A stretch of 64,000 nucleotides of DNA from contig NZ_FMTY01000007.1 of NCBI RefSeq assembly GCF_900100625.1, positions 1 to 64,000 of the forward strand, in the 5' to 3' direction. Under the pieces are notes generated by a model, which did no database searches, was not told the origin of the DNA, and saw nothing but the letters and a program-made list of their open reading frames with translations. Source of the stretch: Flavobacterium saliperosum (GTDB lineage Bacteria > Bacteroidota > Bacteroidia > Flavobacteriales > Flavobacteriaceae). This document shows positions 1 to 9,174 of this stretch, piece by piece. The position numbers and the translations under genes are program-made. Numbering within the stretch: position 1 is the stretch's first letter; each line of letters begins with the position of its first letter.

Positions 1-135
1 GTAACAGGAGCGCTTTTTTTATGCTATAACCGGAATCAATTATCGGACTGGTACCACTCGGCAAACGAGGATTCGGTTTCCTGGAGTTTTAGTGAATGCG
101 GTTTGTGTTCTCATGAGAAATTTACTTTCATATGA
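1..135 (+). CDS. possible C-terminal end of a truncated protein (unrecognised)
   Basis: The first frame is open from base 1 to a TGA at 133-135 (44 codons), while the other two plus frames meet stops within about 30 bases. The residues are Trp/Cys-rich (two Cys in a GLCSH context) and do not match a family I recognise. A weak hairpin with a T-run follows at 184-224 and could terminate it. It may be the tail of a gene starting outside the window or chance open frame. Confidence 0.35.
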   Translation, partial: VTGALFLCYNRNQLSDWYHSANEDSVSWSFSECGLCSHEKFTFI

Positions 136-183
136 AAGGATTTCAGCATTCAATTTAATACAAGGAAGTTTAAGTATGTGTAG

Positions 184-224
184 CCACCACTTCTTTTTTT
201 AAAGTCTGATTCGGTGGTCTTTTA
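184..224 (+). terminator. possible weak terminator hairpin
   Basis: CCACC at 184-188 can pair with GGTGG at 213-217, followed by a T-rich stretch. The loop is long (24 nt) and AT-rich, so support is weak. The rest of the gap 136-472 shows no convincing gene. Confidence 0.25.
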
Positions 225-425
225 TTACCATATTTTGTACTTATTCGGAAAACGGCTTACATTAAACAAATCAACTCGCGATAGCCGATGCCAAATGTGA
301 TTTTACGCCAAATAAGGCCGATTACAGGGTTTGTTTTGATAAAGACCGACGTTTGTCGACTTGGACAATTTGAGTTGCTTAAAAGGGGTTTTAGGGTCTT
401 TTGCGCTTCGTTGGATAGTGGGAAT

Positions 426-455
426 AAAAAAAGACCGCAATTGCGGTCTTTTTTT
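426..455. terminator. bidirectional intrinsic terminator
   Basis: A perfect palindrome: A7, then GACCGCAA/TTGCGGTC, then T7. It lies 18 bases past the stop of the leftward DUF5689 lipoprotein gene and probably ends that three-gene operon; by symmetry it also works rightward. Confidence 0.85.
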
Positions 456-472
456 GTGATATGTATTACAAA

Positions 473-1867
473 TTAGTTGATGGTAATGTCGTCAATTTGC
501 ATGGTAGTCGTAATCCCTCCATTTCCGTTTCCGTTGTATTCAAAGATGAAATAACCATTTCCGGTTAAAGCACCTGGGATAGCATAATTTCCACTGTTTG
601 TGAAGTTGGTAGGGTAGCCACTCGCCGGTCCGTTAGGGATACTGAAGCTTGATGTGATATCCACTAAAGTAGCTCCGCTGATATTGGCACCCGGTACATA
701 GTCCATAGAGTAATATACTTTCAACGGAGAACCGTTATCAAAACCGGATTTTGTTGCGAAAGATAATGTGTTGGCAGCCGTCATATCAACCGGAACAATG
801 AATAAAGTTCGGTTCGCTTCCGGTGTACCTCCGAATGAACTCATCTGGATATATTTGTTACCACTGAAAGTTTTCACTTGCCAATATCTGCTTCCCACCA
901 CAGCATCGTTGATGTATTTAGGGAAAACCTGTTGATTTGTTGTCGTGTACGATGTAAAAGGTTCGGATAATGTACCTGAGTACAAAATTCCGGTTCCGCC
1001 AATTGGAGGATAAAAGTCAATAGCCAATCGGTCATTGGTTAAATTGATGTCATTCTCTGTTCGGACCATGAACTGGAAATCGCTTCCGAATTTCGTTAAA
1101 ACGCCTCTGATTTTACCGTTTTTGTTGGAAATTGTTTTCTGTGCAAAAACAGCGAACTCACTTACTCTCACAATGATAGTATTCCCAAATTCATCGGTAA
1201 TAAGATGATTGGTAGCGCCGCCAAGGTTATTTATGGACGGGTCGAAATATTTTTTTCCAACAGAGGCATCTGTAAACTGAACATTGTCAAATTCAATCAG
1301 CATGTTCAAATTCGCATTGTTTTTTGCCTGGGCAACAGTCAGATGTTTCACAATGTCATTTTCATCGACTTTCTCGCAAGAACGTTTCACGATGTTCTGG
1401 TATTCCACGCCTGAGATTCTGCCCACTTCATCATCACCAAGATCGGCAGGGGTACTGTTGTTGTATAAGGAACCGATTACCGTGGAGTTGTTTTCCGTAA
1501 CAAAGTAACGGTCTTTCATGTTCACATACACTTTTCTTCCCGGTTCGAATTTGGTGTACAGGTTGTAGGCGTCAATTGGCATACTGAACCCTACAGCACC
1601 GTCTAATGAAATTAGAGAAATGGATTTGTAAAAATTCCCGCCTTCATCACTGGAAGTAACATACGCTTCAATTACATCGTCACCTAAATATTGCTGATAA
1701 GTGGGTGTAGCAGTCGTTGTGATGTCCTGAACTGTTTTGGTAACGGTCAGTGTGTTACACTCGCCGGACAAATCCGGAGTGTTATAATCGTCTCCGTTCA
1801 CACAACCACTGATTGTAGCTGCCAATAAAGGGAAGATTAATAAGCCTTTTATATTCATTTGTTTCAT
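473..1867 (-). CDS. DUF5689 domain-containing lipoprotein
   Basis: Predicted outer-membrane or surface lipoprotein of 464 residues. The N-terminus is a type II signal with lipobox TISGC (Cys22). Residues about 40-280 read as a DUF5689 domain (sequence recognition: tandem OB-like segments with FEPGRKVYV and IRGVLTKFG), and the C-terminal part (about 300-464) resembles a choice-of-anchor/DUF5017-like beta-sandwich ending in MQIDDITIN. It is the third gene of a leftward operon, 6 bases after the upstream lipoprotein gene, behind a TonB-dependent receptor, so it probably captures or processes a ligand for that receptor. Met4 is an equally good start. The substrate cannot be read from sequence. 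Confidence 0.85.
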   Translation of the reverse strand: MKQMNIKGLLIFPLLAATISGCVNGDDYNTPDLSGECNTLTVTKTVQDITTTATPTYQQYLGDDVIEAYVTSSDEGGNFYKSISLISLDGAVGFSMPIDAYNLYTKFEPGRKVYVNMKDRYFVTENNSTVIGSLYNNSTPADLGDDEVGRISGVEYQNIVKRSCEKVDENDIVKHLTVAQAKNNANLNMLIEFDNVQFTDASVGKKYFDPSINNLGGATNHLITDEFGNTIIVRVSEFAVFAQKTISNKNGKIRGVLTKFGSDFQFMVRTENDINLTNDRLAIDFYPPIGGTGILYSGTLSEPFTSYTTTNQQVFPKYINDAVVGSRYWQVKTFSGNKYIQMSSFGGTPEANRTLFIVPVDMTAANTLSFATKSGFDNGSPLKVYYSMDYVPGANISGATLVDITSSFSIPNGPASGYPTNFTNSGNYAIPGALTGNGYFIFEYNGNGNGGITTTMQIDDITIN

Positions 1868-1873
1868 AACGAA

Positions 1874-2485
1874 TTAATTTAAAGAATAAACTTTTATCTT
1901 ATCTACTTGAAATAAACCATCTAAAGTCGATCCGTTACCGGTAACTTTAAAAGCAATATGCAATGTTCCCGTATATGTTGATAAATCAATGTTCCCGGAT
2001 GGAATATACGTATAATTGTTGGTGGTGTTGTCAGCAACAGTTGCGTTAAGCGGAACCCATGTGGCTGTTAAAACGTTCGTGCCATCATAGTCCGATGAAA
2101 CGAAAACCTCCAATTTGTTGTTGGCATTATCCACGAAATTACTTGCCGATTGGAACGACAGTATTTCACCTTCATTGGCATCCATATTGATTGCCGGAGA
2201 AATCAGCCAGCCGATATTGGAAGCTTCGCCACTGCCAAAAGAACTGAATTGTGCATACCCGTCGTTGTTGAAATCTCTTTCAATCCATTTTTTTGTTCCC
2301 GCTTCCGCAAAATTGGTCCATCCTTCATAATCCAATACCTGATTGAAATCAACTTCATTGAAATCTTCAGTGAAAATTACCGGTCGTATGGTAGGAATAT
2401 CAAATTCATCTTCATTAACACAACCAGTAAATAAACCGGCTGATAAGGACAGGATGAAAATAGGTTTTAAAAATATTTTTTTCAT
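1874..2485 (-). CDS. choice-of-anchor J-type lipoprotein
   Basis: A 203-residue lipoprotein with lipobox LFTGC (Cys22). The mature part reads as a single beta-sandwich of the choice-of-anchor J kind: FTEDFNEVDFNQVLDYEGW near the start, then WLISPAINMDANEG and LEVFVSSDYDG, ending with a KIKVYSLN strand. It sits 10 bases downstream of the TonB receptor and 6 bases upstream of the DUF5689 lipoprotein, so the three are almost certainly cotranscribed. Related to the C-terminal half of the DUF5689 protein in overall design. Likely a surface binding accessory of the receptor; ligand unknown. Confidence 0.8.
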   Translation of the reverse strand: MKKIFLKPIFILSLSAGLFTGCVNEDEFDIPTIRPVIFTEDFNEVDFNQVLDYEGWTNFAEAGTKKWIERDFNNDGYAQFSSFGSGEASNIGWLISPAINMDANEGEILSFQSASNFVDNANNKLEVFVSSDYDGTNVLTATWVPLNATVADNTTNNYTYIPSGNIDLSTYTGTLHIAFKVTGNGSTLDGLFQVDKIKVYSLN

Positions 2486-2495
2486 GGTCTTTTGA

Positions 2496-5297
2496 TTAGA
2501 AGTTAATGTAGAAGTTCACAAAATACGTTCTTCCGTATCCGTAGAAATATTTAGGACCAAAAGCTGGCGTTCCGTTAACGTTATCTTGCTGTGAAGATGT
2601 GAAAGTGGCCTTTCTGGACTGTTCGAAACCTCCGGTTTTGTATTCAATGTCAAATACGTTATTAACAGAGGCAAAGAAACCTAAAGTACTTCTTGTTTTG
2701 CTGTTAATCATCCATGATTTACCTCCTGTTAGGTTTACCAAAGTGAAAGAATCAAATTTTTCCTGTCTTAAGGATTTTCTAACACTTTCTTCCGTAACTC
2801 CCGGGTAGGAAACACCTGAAGTCTCATCAATAGTGAAATTATCGGTTCTCAATACGCTGGAAACATCCAAATAGTTGTCCGCCATGTAGTTGGCATTAGC
2901 GCCAATCCACCAGAATTTAGGGTCGCGGTATTCTATGCCGGCAGAGTAAGCCTGTTGTGGCATACCCGGCTGTCTGTATCCTTTAAGGTAGGTTTTGCCA
3001 AAGTCAACCACAGGGAACTGATTGTTCATTGATGCTAAAGCATCATCGTTAACTTTCAGGTTCGGATTGTTGGAATAGATGTATTGACCGTAGGAAGCCG
3101 CACCCGTTACTTTAATCGTAGAAGTTATCTGGTATTCGATACCTAACTCCGCACCGATGTTTCTTTTGTCAATTCCGGTAACAATTTCACTGATGAACGC
3201 ATCGTCATCACCTGCGGAAGAGTCGTCGTTTTCGGAAATACCCTCACCGTAATAGAATGAAATTTCGGATGTGTTTTGTATTTTAGACATAAAACCGGTT
3301 AAACGCGCTTTTAATTTCGGTGTTCTCAAAACATAACTTGCGTCGGCACTGAACACTCTTTCATTGTCTATATCCGGCGTAATGTTGTTGTTAATTCGCG
3401 CATTTGCAAAAGTGTTTCTCATGTTTGGCGCTTTTGTCATGTAGGCTCCGTTGAAGTTCAGCAAATGGTTCCCTGTAATCTTGTAGGTTAAACCACCTTT
3501 GAAACCGAAGTTCTCAAAAACCATTTTTGCGCTTTCGCCATAAGAATTGTTTGCATAAATACCGTTTCGGTATAAACCGTCTCTTTGGTATTGGGAACGG
3601 GAGAAGGTTTGTGCCAGGTAGAAATCAGCTTTTTTGAAGTTGAATTTGAACTGTGTAAACCCGTCAAAAACAATGGCGTTTAAGTTGTAATTGTAACCAT
3701 AAGTGTCACCTTCACCAACTTGTCTGTCCGGATTGTTCAAATCCGACTGTGTGGCATCTCCGGAATAGAAAGGATCGATGTCATTGAAATGCTGTCCTCC
3801 CATCAAGTCCAAAAGATTCTGAAAGTTGTGTGATTTTAATTTTCTGAACGTAACACCTGCATTAAGATTAATGTTGTCGGCTAATTCGGAAGTTAAAATG
3901 GAATTGGCAGAAATCTGCTTGTCATCCGTACGGTCTTCGTAAAGTACGTAAGCGCTGTTGCCGGAAGCGGTGTTTTGATTTGCCTGATACATGGCGTTCC
4001 AGTTGATCTGGCTGTTGGCAAGGAAATAGTTTCTCGCGTTTTCTGCCTGAATGTAGTCCGGCTGCCATTCTCCTGTTGAAGTGTGGTAGTTCAGATAGTA
4101 GCTTGGTAAGTTTCTGTAGTAAGTAGGGTCAGGATTGTTTGCCAACTGATAATCCAGTCTGGAATTTCCAACCGAACCGGATTGGTAAGACACATTGGTA
4201 TTCAGGGAATTTTTAGTGTTGATTTTCCAGTAATGACTCAACATCATGATAGGTTCCTGGATGTCTTTGTCTCTGGAATTTCTTTTCTTGCCATCTTGCC
4301 ATCCCCAGTAAGAGTTGTATTTAACCCCCATTAGGTCGGTCACTTCTTTGGTATTCGGTGATGATTTTCCTCTGCTGTTTTCAGCATAAATGGAAGTGAA
4401 GTTCAAACTGTGTTTTTCGTTGAATTTTTTCTCAACACTCGCGAAAAGGGAGTTGGCAGAATAGTCGGTTCCTTCAAAATACCCTTCATCAGCCCATCTT
4501 CTGGAGCCGGAAACCACAAATGCCCAACCTTTTTTATTCATTCCGGAAGCATGGGTTCCCATAGCTCTCCAGCTGTAATTCGTATTGGTTCCCGAGAAGG
4601 AGACTCTGTTTCCGGGTCTGTAGTGGGATGCTCTGGTGTTGATTTCCTGAGTTCCTAAAATTCCTCCGAAAGTATAATCGGACGGTGCGGAACCCATCGT
4701 GAATTCCTGGTTTCTGGTAGCATCATTCAAGCCACCCCAGTTGCTCCACTGCGGTCTTCCGTCGTAAATTTTGTTCATTACAATACCATTAATCATGGTA
4801 GTTCCGTATTCGTTGTCCAAACCTCTGATTCGGAAACGGGCTTGTCCCCAGTTGAAAGCGGCCGCTTGCTGGTACGCATCACGGGAAGCCTGTAAAAGTC
4901 CGGATGTGCTTTCCGAACCACTGTTGTCGTCCCCTAAGTCGTTTTCGGTAATGGTCACTAAGGCCAATTGTTGTTCCGAAGTAATGTCTTCTTCCAAAAC
5001 AACCACACCCAAGTCCAGGGTTTCTCCTTTTTTAATTTCAATTGCAAAAGTTTGTGAAGTATAACCGGTGCTACTGATTTGTAGGGACTGATTACCTCCG
5101 GCTACAGCAGCAAAAACAAATTCCCCCAAAGCATTGGTTAATGCCGATTGGTTCGTGCTTTGAATGGTTGCTACAACATTTCGTAATGGTTTCTGAGTTT
5201 TTGAATCCACAACCTTACCTTTCAGAGAAGGGTTTTGTTGTGCCCAGGCAAAAACGACTTGCATTACAAGTAAGGTACAAATTACAAGTTTTTTCAT
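2496..5297 (-). CDS. TonB-dependent receptor with CarboxypepD_reg-like domain
   Basis: Outer-membrane ligand-gated transporter, 933 residues. A Sec signal peptide (about 1-19, ending AWAQ) is followed by a carboxypeptidase-regulatory-like beta-sandwich (about 24-105: LKGKVVDSKTQKPLRNVVA), a plug domain (about 125-235, with RFRIRGLDNEYGTTMINGI) and a 22-strand-type barrel ending in the aromatic FVNFYINF. First gene of the leftward operon with two lipoproteins; the promoter lies at 5352-5382. A secreted nuclease/phosphatase-family gene is divergent from it across 419 bases, hinting that the imported molecule may derive from nucleotides or organic phosphate (inference only). Confidence 0.92.
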   Translation of the reverse strand: MKKLVICTLLVMQVVFAWAQQNPSLKGKVVDSKTQKPLRNVVATIQSTNQSALTNALGEFVFAAVAGGNQSLQISSTGYTSQTFAIEIKKGETLDLGVVVLEEDITSEQQLALVTITENDLGDDNSGSESTSGLLQASRDAYQQAAAFNWGQARFRIRGLDNEYGTTMINGIVMNKIYDGRPQWSNWGGLNDATRNQEFTMGSAPSDYTFGGILGTQEINTRASHYRPGNRVSFSGTNTNYSWRAMGTHASGMNKKGWAFVVSGSRRWADEGYFEGTDYSANSLFASVEKKFNEKHSLNFTSIYAENSRGKSSPNTKEVTDLMGVKYNSYWGWQDGKKRNSRDKDIQEPIMMLSHYWKINTKNSLNTNVSYQSGSVGNSRLDYQLANNPDPTYYRNLPSYYLNYHTSTGEWQPDYIQAENARNYFLANSQINWNAMYQANQNTASGNSAYVLYEDRTDDKQISANSILTSELADNINLNAGVTFRKLKSHNFQNLLDLMGGQHFNDIDPFYSGDATQSDLNNPDRQVGEGDTYGYNYNLNAIVFDGFTQFKFNFKKADFYLAQTFSRSQYQRDGLYRNGIYANNSYGESAKMVFENFGFKGGLTYKITGNHLLNFNGAYMTKAPNMRNTFANARINNNITPDIDNERVFSADASYVLRTPKLKARLTGFMSKIQNTSEISFYYGEGISENDDSSAGDDDAFISEIVTGIDKRNIGAELGIEYQITSTIKVTGAASYGQYIYSNNPNLKVNDDALASMNNQFPVVDFGKTYLKGYRQPGMPQQAYSAGIEYRDPKFWWIGANANYMADNYLDVSSVLRTDNFTIDETSGVSYPGVTEESVRKSLRQEKFDSFTLVNLTGGKSWMINSKTRSTLGFFASVNNVFDIEYKTGGFEQSRKATFTSSQQDNVNGTPAFGPKYFYGYGRTYFVNFYINF

Positions 5298-5351
5298 AAA
5301 AAAAATTAAAGTTAATCCCCTGTTTATTAAAGATTAAGAGACAAAGGGTGG

Positions 5352-5382
5352 CAAATTTACGGGTTTTCAAACAACTAGCAAT
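5352..5382 (-). promoter_or_regulatory. promoter of the TonB receptor operon
   Basis: On the minus strand the -7 box is TAAATTTG (5352-5359), a perfect match to the Bacteroidota TAnnTTTG consensus, with ATTG at 5379-5382 as the -33 box, exactly 19 bases apart. The predicted transcript starts near 5347, giving a leader of about 50 bases. The rest of the 5298-5716 gap is AT-rich and shows no gene. Confidence 0.7.
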
Positions 5383-5609
5383 GTTCTTGTTGGATATTTT
5401 TAAAAAACTTAATCATAAGTTAATCTTAAAATTTTACAATTTATAAAAAATAAATCAGTATTTAAAGTTTAAATTACTGAATACTAAACAATTGTGCTTT
5501 TTTAAAATGTGTATGTCCGTCCCGAATCTGTCCTAAAAATTTATTAACGAAATAAACGTAACATTTTGGCATTATTATTTTACATTTGTTGCCCCAAAAC
5601 AAAAAAAGC

Positions 5610-5640
5610 TTTGGTCTTCAATGTTTTGGTCTGATATTTG
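5610..5640 (+). promoter_or_regulatory. promoter of the secreted EEP-family gene
   Basis: TTTG at 5610-5613, 19-base spacer, then GATATTTG at 5633-5640 (7 of 8 matches to TAnnTTTG). The predicted start near 5646 leaves a leader of about 70 bases before the ATG. Confidence 0.6.
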
Positions 5641-5716
5641 TAATGTTTAATTTTAATTAAGTCTTTGAGGGCCTGTTGTATAGGCTGGTTAGTAATAAAG
5701 AAAGATACTTGTACTT

Positions 5717-6826
5717 ATGAAAAATAGAATTGCTGTTTTGTTTGTGTTGTTTTTTTCAATGGCGTCAATGACGGCGCAACAGAAAAAATTTGCCGTGCAC
5801 ACCGTTGCGTTTTATAATTTTGAAAACTTGTTTGATACCATCAACGGTCCTAATTACGACGAAGAGTGGTTACCGGATGGTGCGCAAAACTGGACGGGGA
5901 AAAAATACAAAAAGAAACTGGACAATCTGAGCCGTGTGTTGGTCGAATTGGGTACCAGTGACGTGCAAAAAGAATCGCCGGTTTTAATTGGCGGTTGCGA
6001 AATTGAAAACCGCAGAGTGTTGGAAGATTTGGTAAAACACCCGACTTTAATCAATAAAGATTACGGGATTGTTCATTTCGATTCTCCAGACAAACGTGGA
6101 ATTGATGTAGCCTTGTTGTATAAAAAGAAGCATTTCCAGCCGTTGAGCTACAAAAACATTCCTTTGATTATTTACGAAGGAGGCGCCAAAGACAAGAAAG
6201 ACAAAAAAGAGGCTGCCGAGGAAGACGAAAAAGAGGAAAATGTAAACCTGGATAAGGTGACCAAAAGAATCTATACCCGTGACCAGTTGTTGGTTACCGG
6301 TTTGTTGGATGGTGAAGAAGTAAACGTTATCGTAAACCACTGGCCATCGCGTTCCGGAGGCGAAAAGAAAAGCAGTCCGAACCGTGAAGCGGCCGGAAGA
6401 CTCAACCGAAAAATCATCGATTCCATTTATGCAATCAATCCGAATGCGAAAATCATCTCCATGGGGGATTTGAACGACGGAAGTTTCAATAAAAGTGTGA
6501 AAACCGAAGTGGGTGCCAAAGGAAAACGCAGCGAGGTAAAACCGTTAGGCATTTACAACCCGATGCAGCAAATGGCTGAAGAAGGAATCGGAACCCTGGC
6601 TTACCGCGATGCCTGGGATTTGTTTGATATCATCATGGTGTCGGAACCGCTAATCCGCAACGATTACTCTTCCTGGAGATATTGGAAAGCCGGCGTATAC
6701 AATAAGCCGTTCCTGGTTCAGAAAACAGGACAGTACAAAGGATATCCGCTCCGAAATTCCAATGGAGAGGTTGGTTTCAGCGACCACTTCCCGGTGTATG
6801 TCTATCTGATAAAAGAAGCAAAATAA
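5717..6826 (+). CDS. secreted endonuclease/exonuclease/phosphatase family protein
   Basis: Metal-dependent phosphodiesterase of the EEP (DNase I/exonuclease III-like) superfamily, 369 residues, exported by a Sec signal peptide (about 1-20, SMTAQ). Active-site motifs are all visible: FYNFENLFD (31-39), the metal-binding Glu region IGGCEIEN (91-98), DKRGIDVALLY (125-135), NHWPSRSGG (207-215), GDLND (250-254) and the C-terminal SDHFP. A Lys/Glu-rich insert (about 157-175) interrupts the fold between motifs. It could cleave extracellular DNA/RNA or another phosphodiester. Divergent from the TonB receptor operon; a strong terminator follows 8 bases after the stop. Confidence 0.88.
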   Translation: MKNRIAVLFVLFFSMASMTAQQKKFAVHTVAFYNFENLFDTINGPNYDEEWLPDGAQNWTGKKYKKKLDNLSRVLVELGTSDVQKESPVLIGGCEIENRRVLEDLVKHPTLINKDYGIVHFDSPDKRGIDVALLYKKKHFQPLSYKNIPLIIYEGGAKDKKDKKEAAEEDEKEENVNLDKVTKRIYTRDQLLVTGLLDGEEVNVIVNHWPSRSGGEKKSSPNREAAGRLNRKIIDSIYAINPNAKIISMGDLNDGSFNKSVKTEVGAKGKRSEVKPLGIYNPMQQMAEEGIGTLAYRDAWDLFDIIMVSEPLIRNDYSSWRYWKAGVYNKPFLVQKTGQYKGYPLRNSNGEVGFSDHFPVYVYLIKEAK

Positions 6827-6833
6827 AAATAAT

Positions 6834-6859
6834 AAGGTCGGCGAAAGTCGGCCTTTTTT
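6834..6859 (+). terminator. intrinsic terminator with GAAA tetraloop
   Basis: A 9-bp RNA stem (AAGGTCGGC/GTCGGCCTT with two G-U pairs) closed by a GAAA loop and followed by T6. It ends the EEP gene transcript. A TATTTTCG box at 6859-6866 directly after it may be the -7 box of the dioxygenase gene. Confidence 0.85.
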
Positions 6860-6893
6860 ATTTTCGTAAATTAGCAGGGCAAAAAATACAATT

Positions 6894-7430
6894 ATGGCTG
6901 TTCAAAAACCATTCAACCTCAATCAGTGGATTGACGAAAACCGACATTTACTGAAACCGCCGGTAGGGAATAAAAACGTGTATGTGGCATCCGAGGATTA
7001 TATCGTAATGATTGTGGCCGGACCCAACGCCCGTAAAGACTACCATTACAATGAAACAGAAGAACTGTTTTATCAGTTGGAAGGGAATATCACGGTGTAT
7101 GTTCAGGATGAAGGGCAAAAGCGAGCCATGCAACTTTCCGCCGGCGATATGTATCTGCATCCGGCTAAAGTGCCCCACTCGCCGGTTCGCTCCGAAGGTT
7201 CAATCGGATTGGTAATCGAAAGAAAGCGTCATGACCTTGGTGCCAAAGACGGCTTGTTATGGTTTTGCGACAACTGCAATCATAAACTCTACGAGGTCTA
7301 CTTCGAATTAAGTGATATCGAAAACGATTTCCTGCCGCATTTTCAACATTTTTACAATTCGGAAGCGCTGAGAACCTGTTCCGAATGTGGTACGGTTATG
7401 GAAACCGATCCGCGATTCGTTTCGAAATAG
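6894..7430 (+). CDS. haaO: 3-hydroxyanthranilate 3,4-dioxygenase
   Basis: Cytosolic non-haem iron enzyme that opens the ring of 3-hydroxyanthranilate to 2-amino-3-carboxymuconate semialdehyde, the step leading to quinolinate and NAD in the kynurenine pathway. The 178 residues are full length. Iron ligands His51, Glu57 and His95 and the second rubredoxin-like metal site Cys125, Cys128, Cys162, Cys165 fall at the same numbers as in the studied Cupriavidus enzyme (from memory). Bacterial type because it keeps the C-terminal two-CxxC site. Followed by an ALDH7-type dehydrogenase with its own -7 box, so the two may or may not be cotranscribed. Confidence 0.95.
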   Translation: MAVQKPFNLNQWIDENRHLLKPPVGNKNVYVASEDYIVMIVAGPNARKDYHYNETEELFYQLEGNITVYVQDEGQKRAMQLSAGDMYLHPAKVPHSPVRSEGSIGLVIERKRHDLGAKDGLLWFCDNCNHKLYEVYFELSDIENDFLPHFQHFYNSEALRTCSECGTVMETDPRFVSK

Positions 7431-7521
7431 TTTCATTTCAACATTTTTTAATTCGTAACACCCTGTTTCTCTTTGTGTTAGATTTAACTATTTAAGGTGT
7501 TAAGGATTTAACAAAAATGAG

Positions 7522-7529
7522 TAACTTTG
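7522..7529 (+). promoter_or_regulatory. -7 promoter box (TAACTTTG) upstream of the ALDH gene
   Basis: Perfect TAnnTTTG match 34 bases before the start codon. No good TTTG -33 box is visible at the expected distance. Confidence 0.45.
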
Positions 7530-7563
7530 CAGAAAATTTTAAAAACCGACTTAAATTATAATA

Positions 7564-9114
7564 ATGGCAACAACAGCAGTAGACCAATTTGGTATTCAGG
7601 AAGCGTTACAGCAATTAGGCTTAAAAGAAATAAACGAAGGAACTTCTACAGGTTCCAACTGGTTTTCCAACGGGAAAATCATCGAATCGTATTCACCGGC
7701 AACAGGCGAATTGATCGGAAAAGTAAAATCATCCACAAAAGAAGATTACGAAACCGCCATGAGCGCAGCAGAAGAAGCGTTCAAAACATGGCGTTTGTTA
7801 CCGGCTCCAAAACGTGGTGAAATCGTTCGCCAAATGGGTGAGGAGTTGCGTAAAAATAAAGAAGCCCTTGGTAAACTGGTTTCTTTTGAAATGGGAAAAA
7901 GCCTTCAGGAAGGTCTTGGTGAAGTTCAGGAAATGATCGACATCTGTGATTTCGCAGTAGGTTTGTCCCGTCAGTTACACGGTTTAACCATGCACTCTGA
8001 GCGTCCGATGCACAGAATGTACGAGCAGTGGCATCCGTTCGGAATCGTTGGAATCATTTCCGCGTTCAACTTCCCGGTAGCCGTTTGGTCTTGGAACACG
8101 ATGTTGGCTTGGATTTGCGGCGACGTTTGTATCTGGAAACCAAGTTCAAAAACACCTTTGTGTGGAGTAGCTTGTCAAAACATCATCCAAACGGTTTTGG
8201 AAAGAAACAATCTTCCGGAAGGCATCAGCTGTTTAGTAGTTGGTAACGAATCGGGTGATTTAATCAATAACGACAAACGTATTCCGTTGGTATCGTTCAC
8301 GGGTTCTACAAGAATCGGTCGTCACGTATCGAAAACGGTAGCGGAACGTTTCGGAAACACCATCCTGGAATTGGGAGGAAACAATGCGATTATCGTTTCA
8401 GAAAACGCCGATTTATCCATGGTATTGGTAGGAGCGGTATTCGGAGCGGTAGGTACAGCAGGACAACGTTGTACATCCACCCGTCGTTTAATCATCCACG
8501 AAAGTGTATACGATAAAACGTTAGAAGTATTGAAAAATGCTTACGGACAGTTGAAAATCGGAAATCCATTAGACGAAACCAATCACGTTGGACCACTTAT
8601 CGACAAAGGTGCGGTTCAGGATTACTTAAACGCGATCGCAAAAGCGAAAGAAGAAGGCGGAAGAGTAATCGTTGAAGGTGGCGTTTTGGAAGGTGAAGGG
8701 TACGAAAGTGGCTGTTACGTGAAACCATGTATCATCGAAGCGAAAAACGAATTCGAAATCGTACAACACGAAACGTTTGCTCCGGTATTGTATGTAATGA
8801 AATACAGCACTATTGAAGAAGCGATCGCGATTCAAAACGGGGTGCCTCAAGGATTATCCTCATCCATCTTTACCAACAACATGAGAGAAATGGAATTGTT
8901 CCTTTCTGCGGCTGGTTCCGATTGTGGTATCGCAAACGTAAACATCGGAACTTCCGGTGCGGAAATCGGTGGAGCTTTTGGTGGTGAGAAAGAAACCGGT
9001 GGTGGCCGTGAGTCAGGATCGGATGCTTGGAAAGCCTACATGAGAAGACAAACCAATACGATTAACTACGGAACCGCGCTTCCGTTGGCTCAGGGAATCA
9101 AATTTGATTTCTAA
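7564..9114 (+). CDS. amaB: ALDH7-family aldehyde dehydrogenase (aminoadipate-semialdehyde/P6C type)
   Basis: NAD-dependent aldehyde dehydrogenase, 516 residues, closest in sequence to the ALDH7A1/AmaB group that oxidises alpha-aminoadipic semialdehyde in lysine breakdown. Catalytic Cys303 sits in GTAGQRCTSTRRL, the general base Glu269 in LELGGNN, and the oxyanion Asn169 in SAFNFP. The C-terminal signature TSGAEIGGAFGGEKETGGG is characteristic of this subfamily. Substrate is inferred from family only. It follows the kynurenine-pathway dioxygenase, but the sequence does not look like an aminomuconate-semialdehyde dehydrogenase. A strong terminator follows. Confidence 0.9.
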   Translation: MATTAVDQFGIQEALQQLGLKEINEGTSTGSNWFSNGKIIESYSPATGELIGKVKSSTKEDYETAMSAAEEAFKTWRLLPAPKRGEIVRQMGEELRKNKEALGKLVSFEMGKSLQEGLGEVQEMIDICDFAVGLSRQLHGLTMHSERPMHRMYEQWHPFGIVGIISAFNFPVAVWSWNTMLAWICGDVCIWKPSSKTPLCGVACQNIIQTVLERNNLPEGISCLVVGNESGDLINNDKRIPLVSFTGSTRIGRHVSKTVAERFGNTILELGGNNAIIVSENADLSMVLVGAVFGAVGTAGQRCTSTRRLIIHESVYDKTLEVLKNAYGQLKIGNPLDETNHVGPLIDKGAVQDYLNAIAKAKEEGGRVIVEGGVLEGEGYESGCYVKPCIIEAKNEFEIVQHETFAPVLYVMKYSTIEEAIAIQNGVPQGLSSSIFTNNMREMELFLSAAGSDCGIANVNIGTSGAEIGGAFGGEKETGGGRESGSDAWKAYMRRQTNTINYGTALPLAQGIKFDF

Positions 9115-9135
9115 TCGGATTTATCTTAATATTGT

Positions 9136-9163
9136 AACCCGGCTCCTTTGAGTCGGGTTTTTT
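9136..9163 (+). terminator. intrinsic terminator after the ALDH gene
   Basis: A 10-bp stem (AACCCGGCTC/GAGTCGGGTT, one G-U) with a CTTT loop and T-run. Its stem resembles the terminator at 10071-10100, and the two enclose the CPBP gene. Confidence 0.85.
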
Positions 9164-9174
9164 ATTTTTTAAAC

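Noticed and set aside
288-476. 62-codon open frame on the plus strand
   Set aside because: It runs straight through the perfect bidirectional terminator (426-455) and shows no domain or signal; coding is unlikely.
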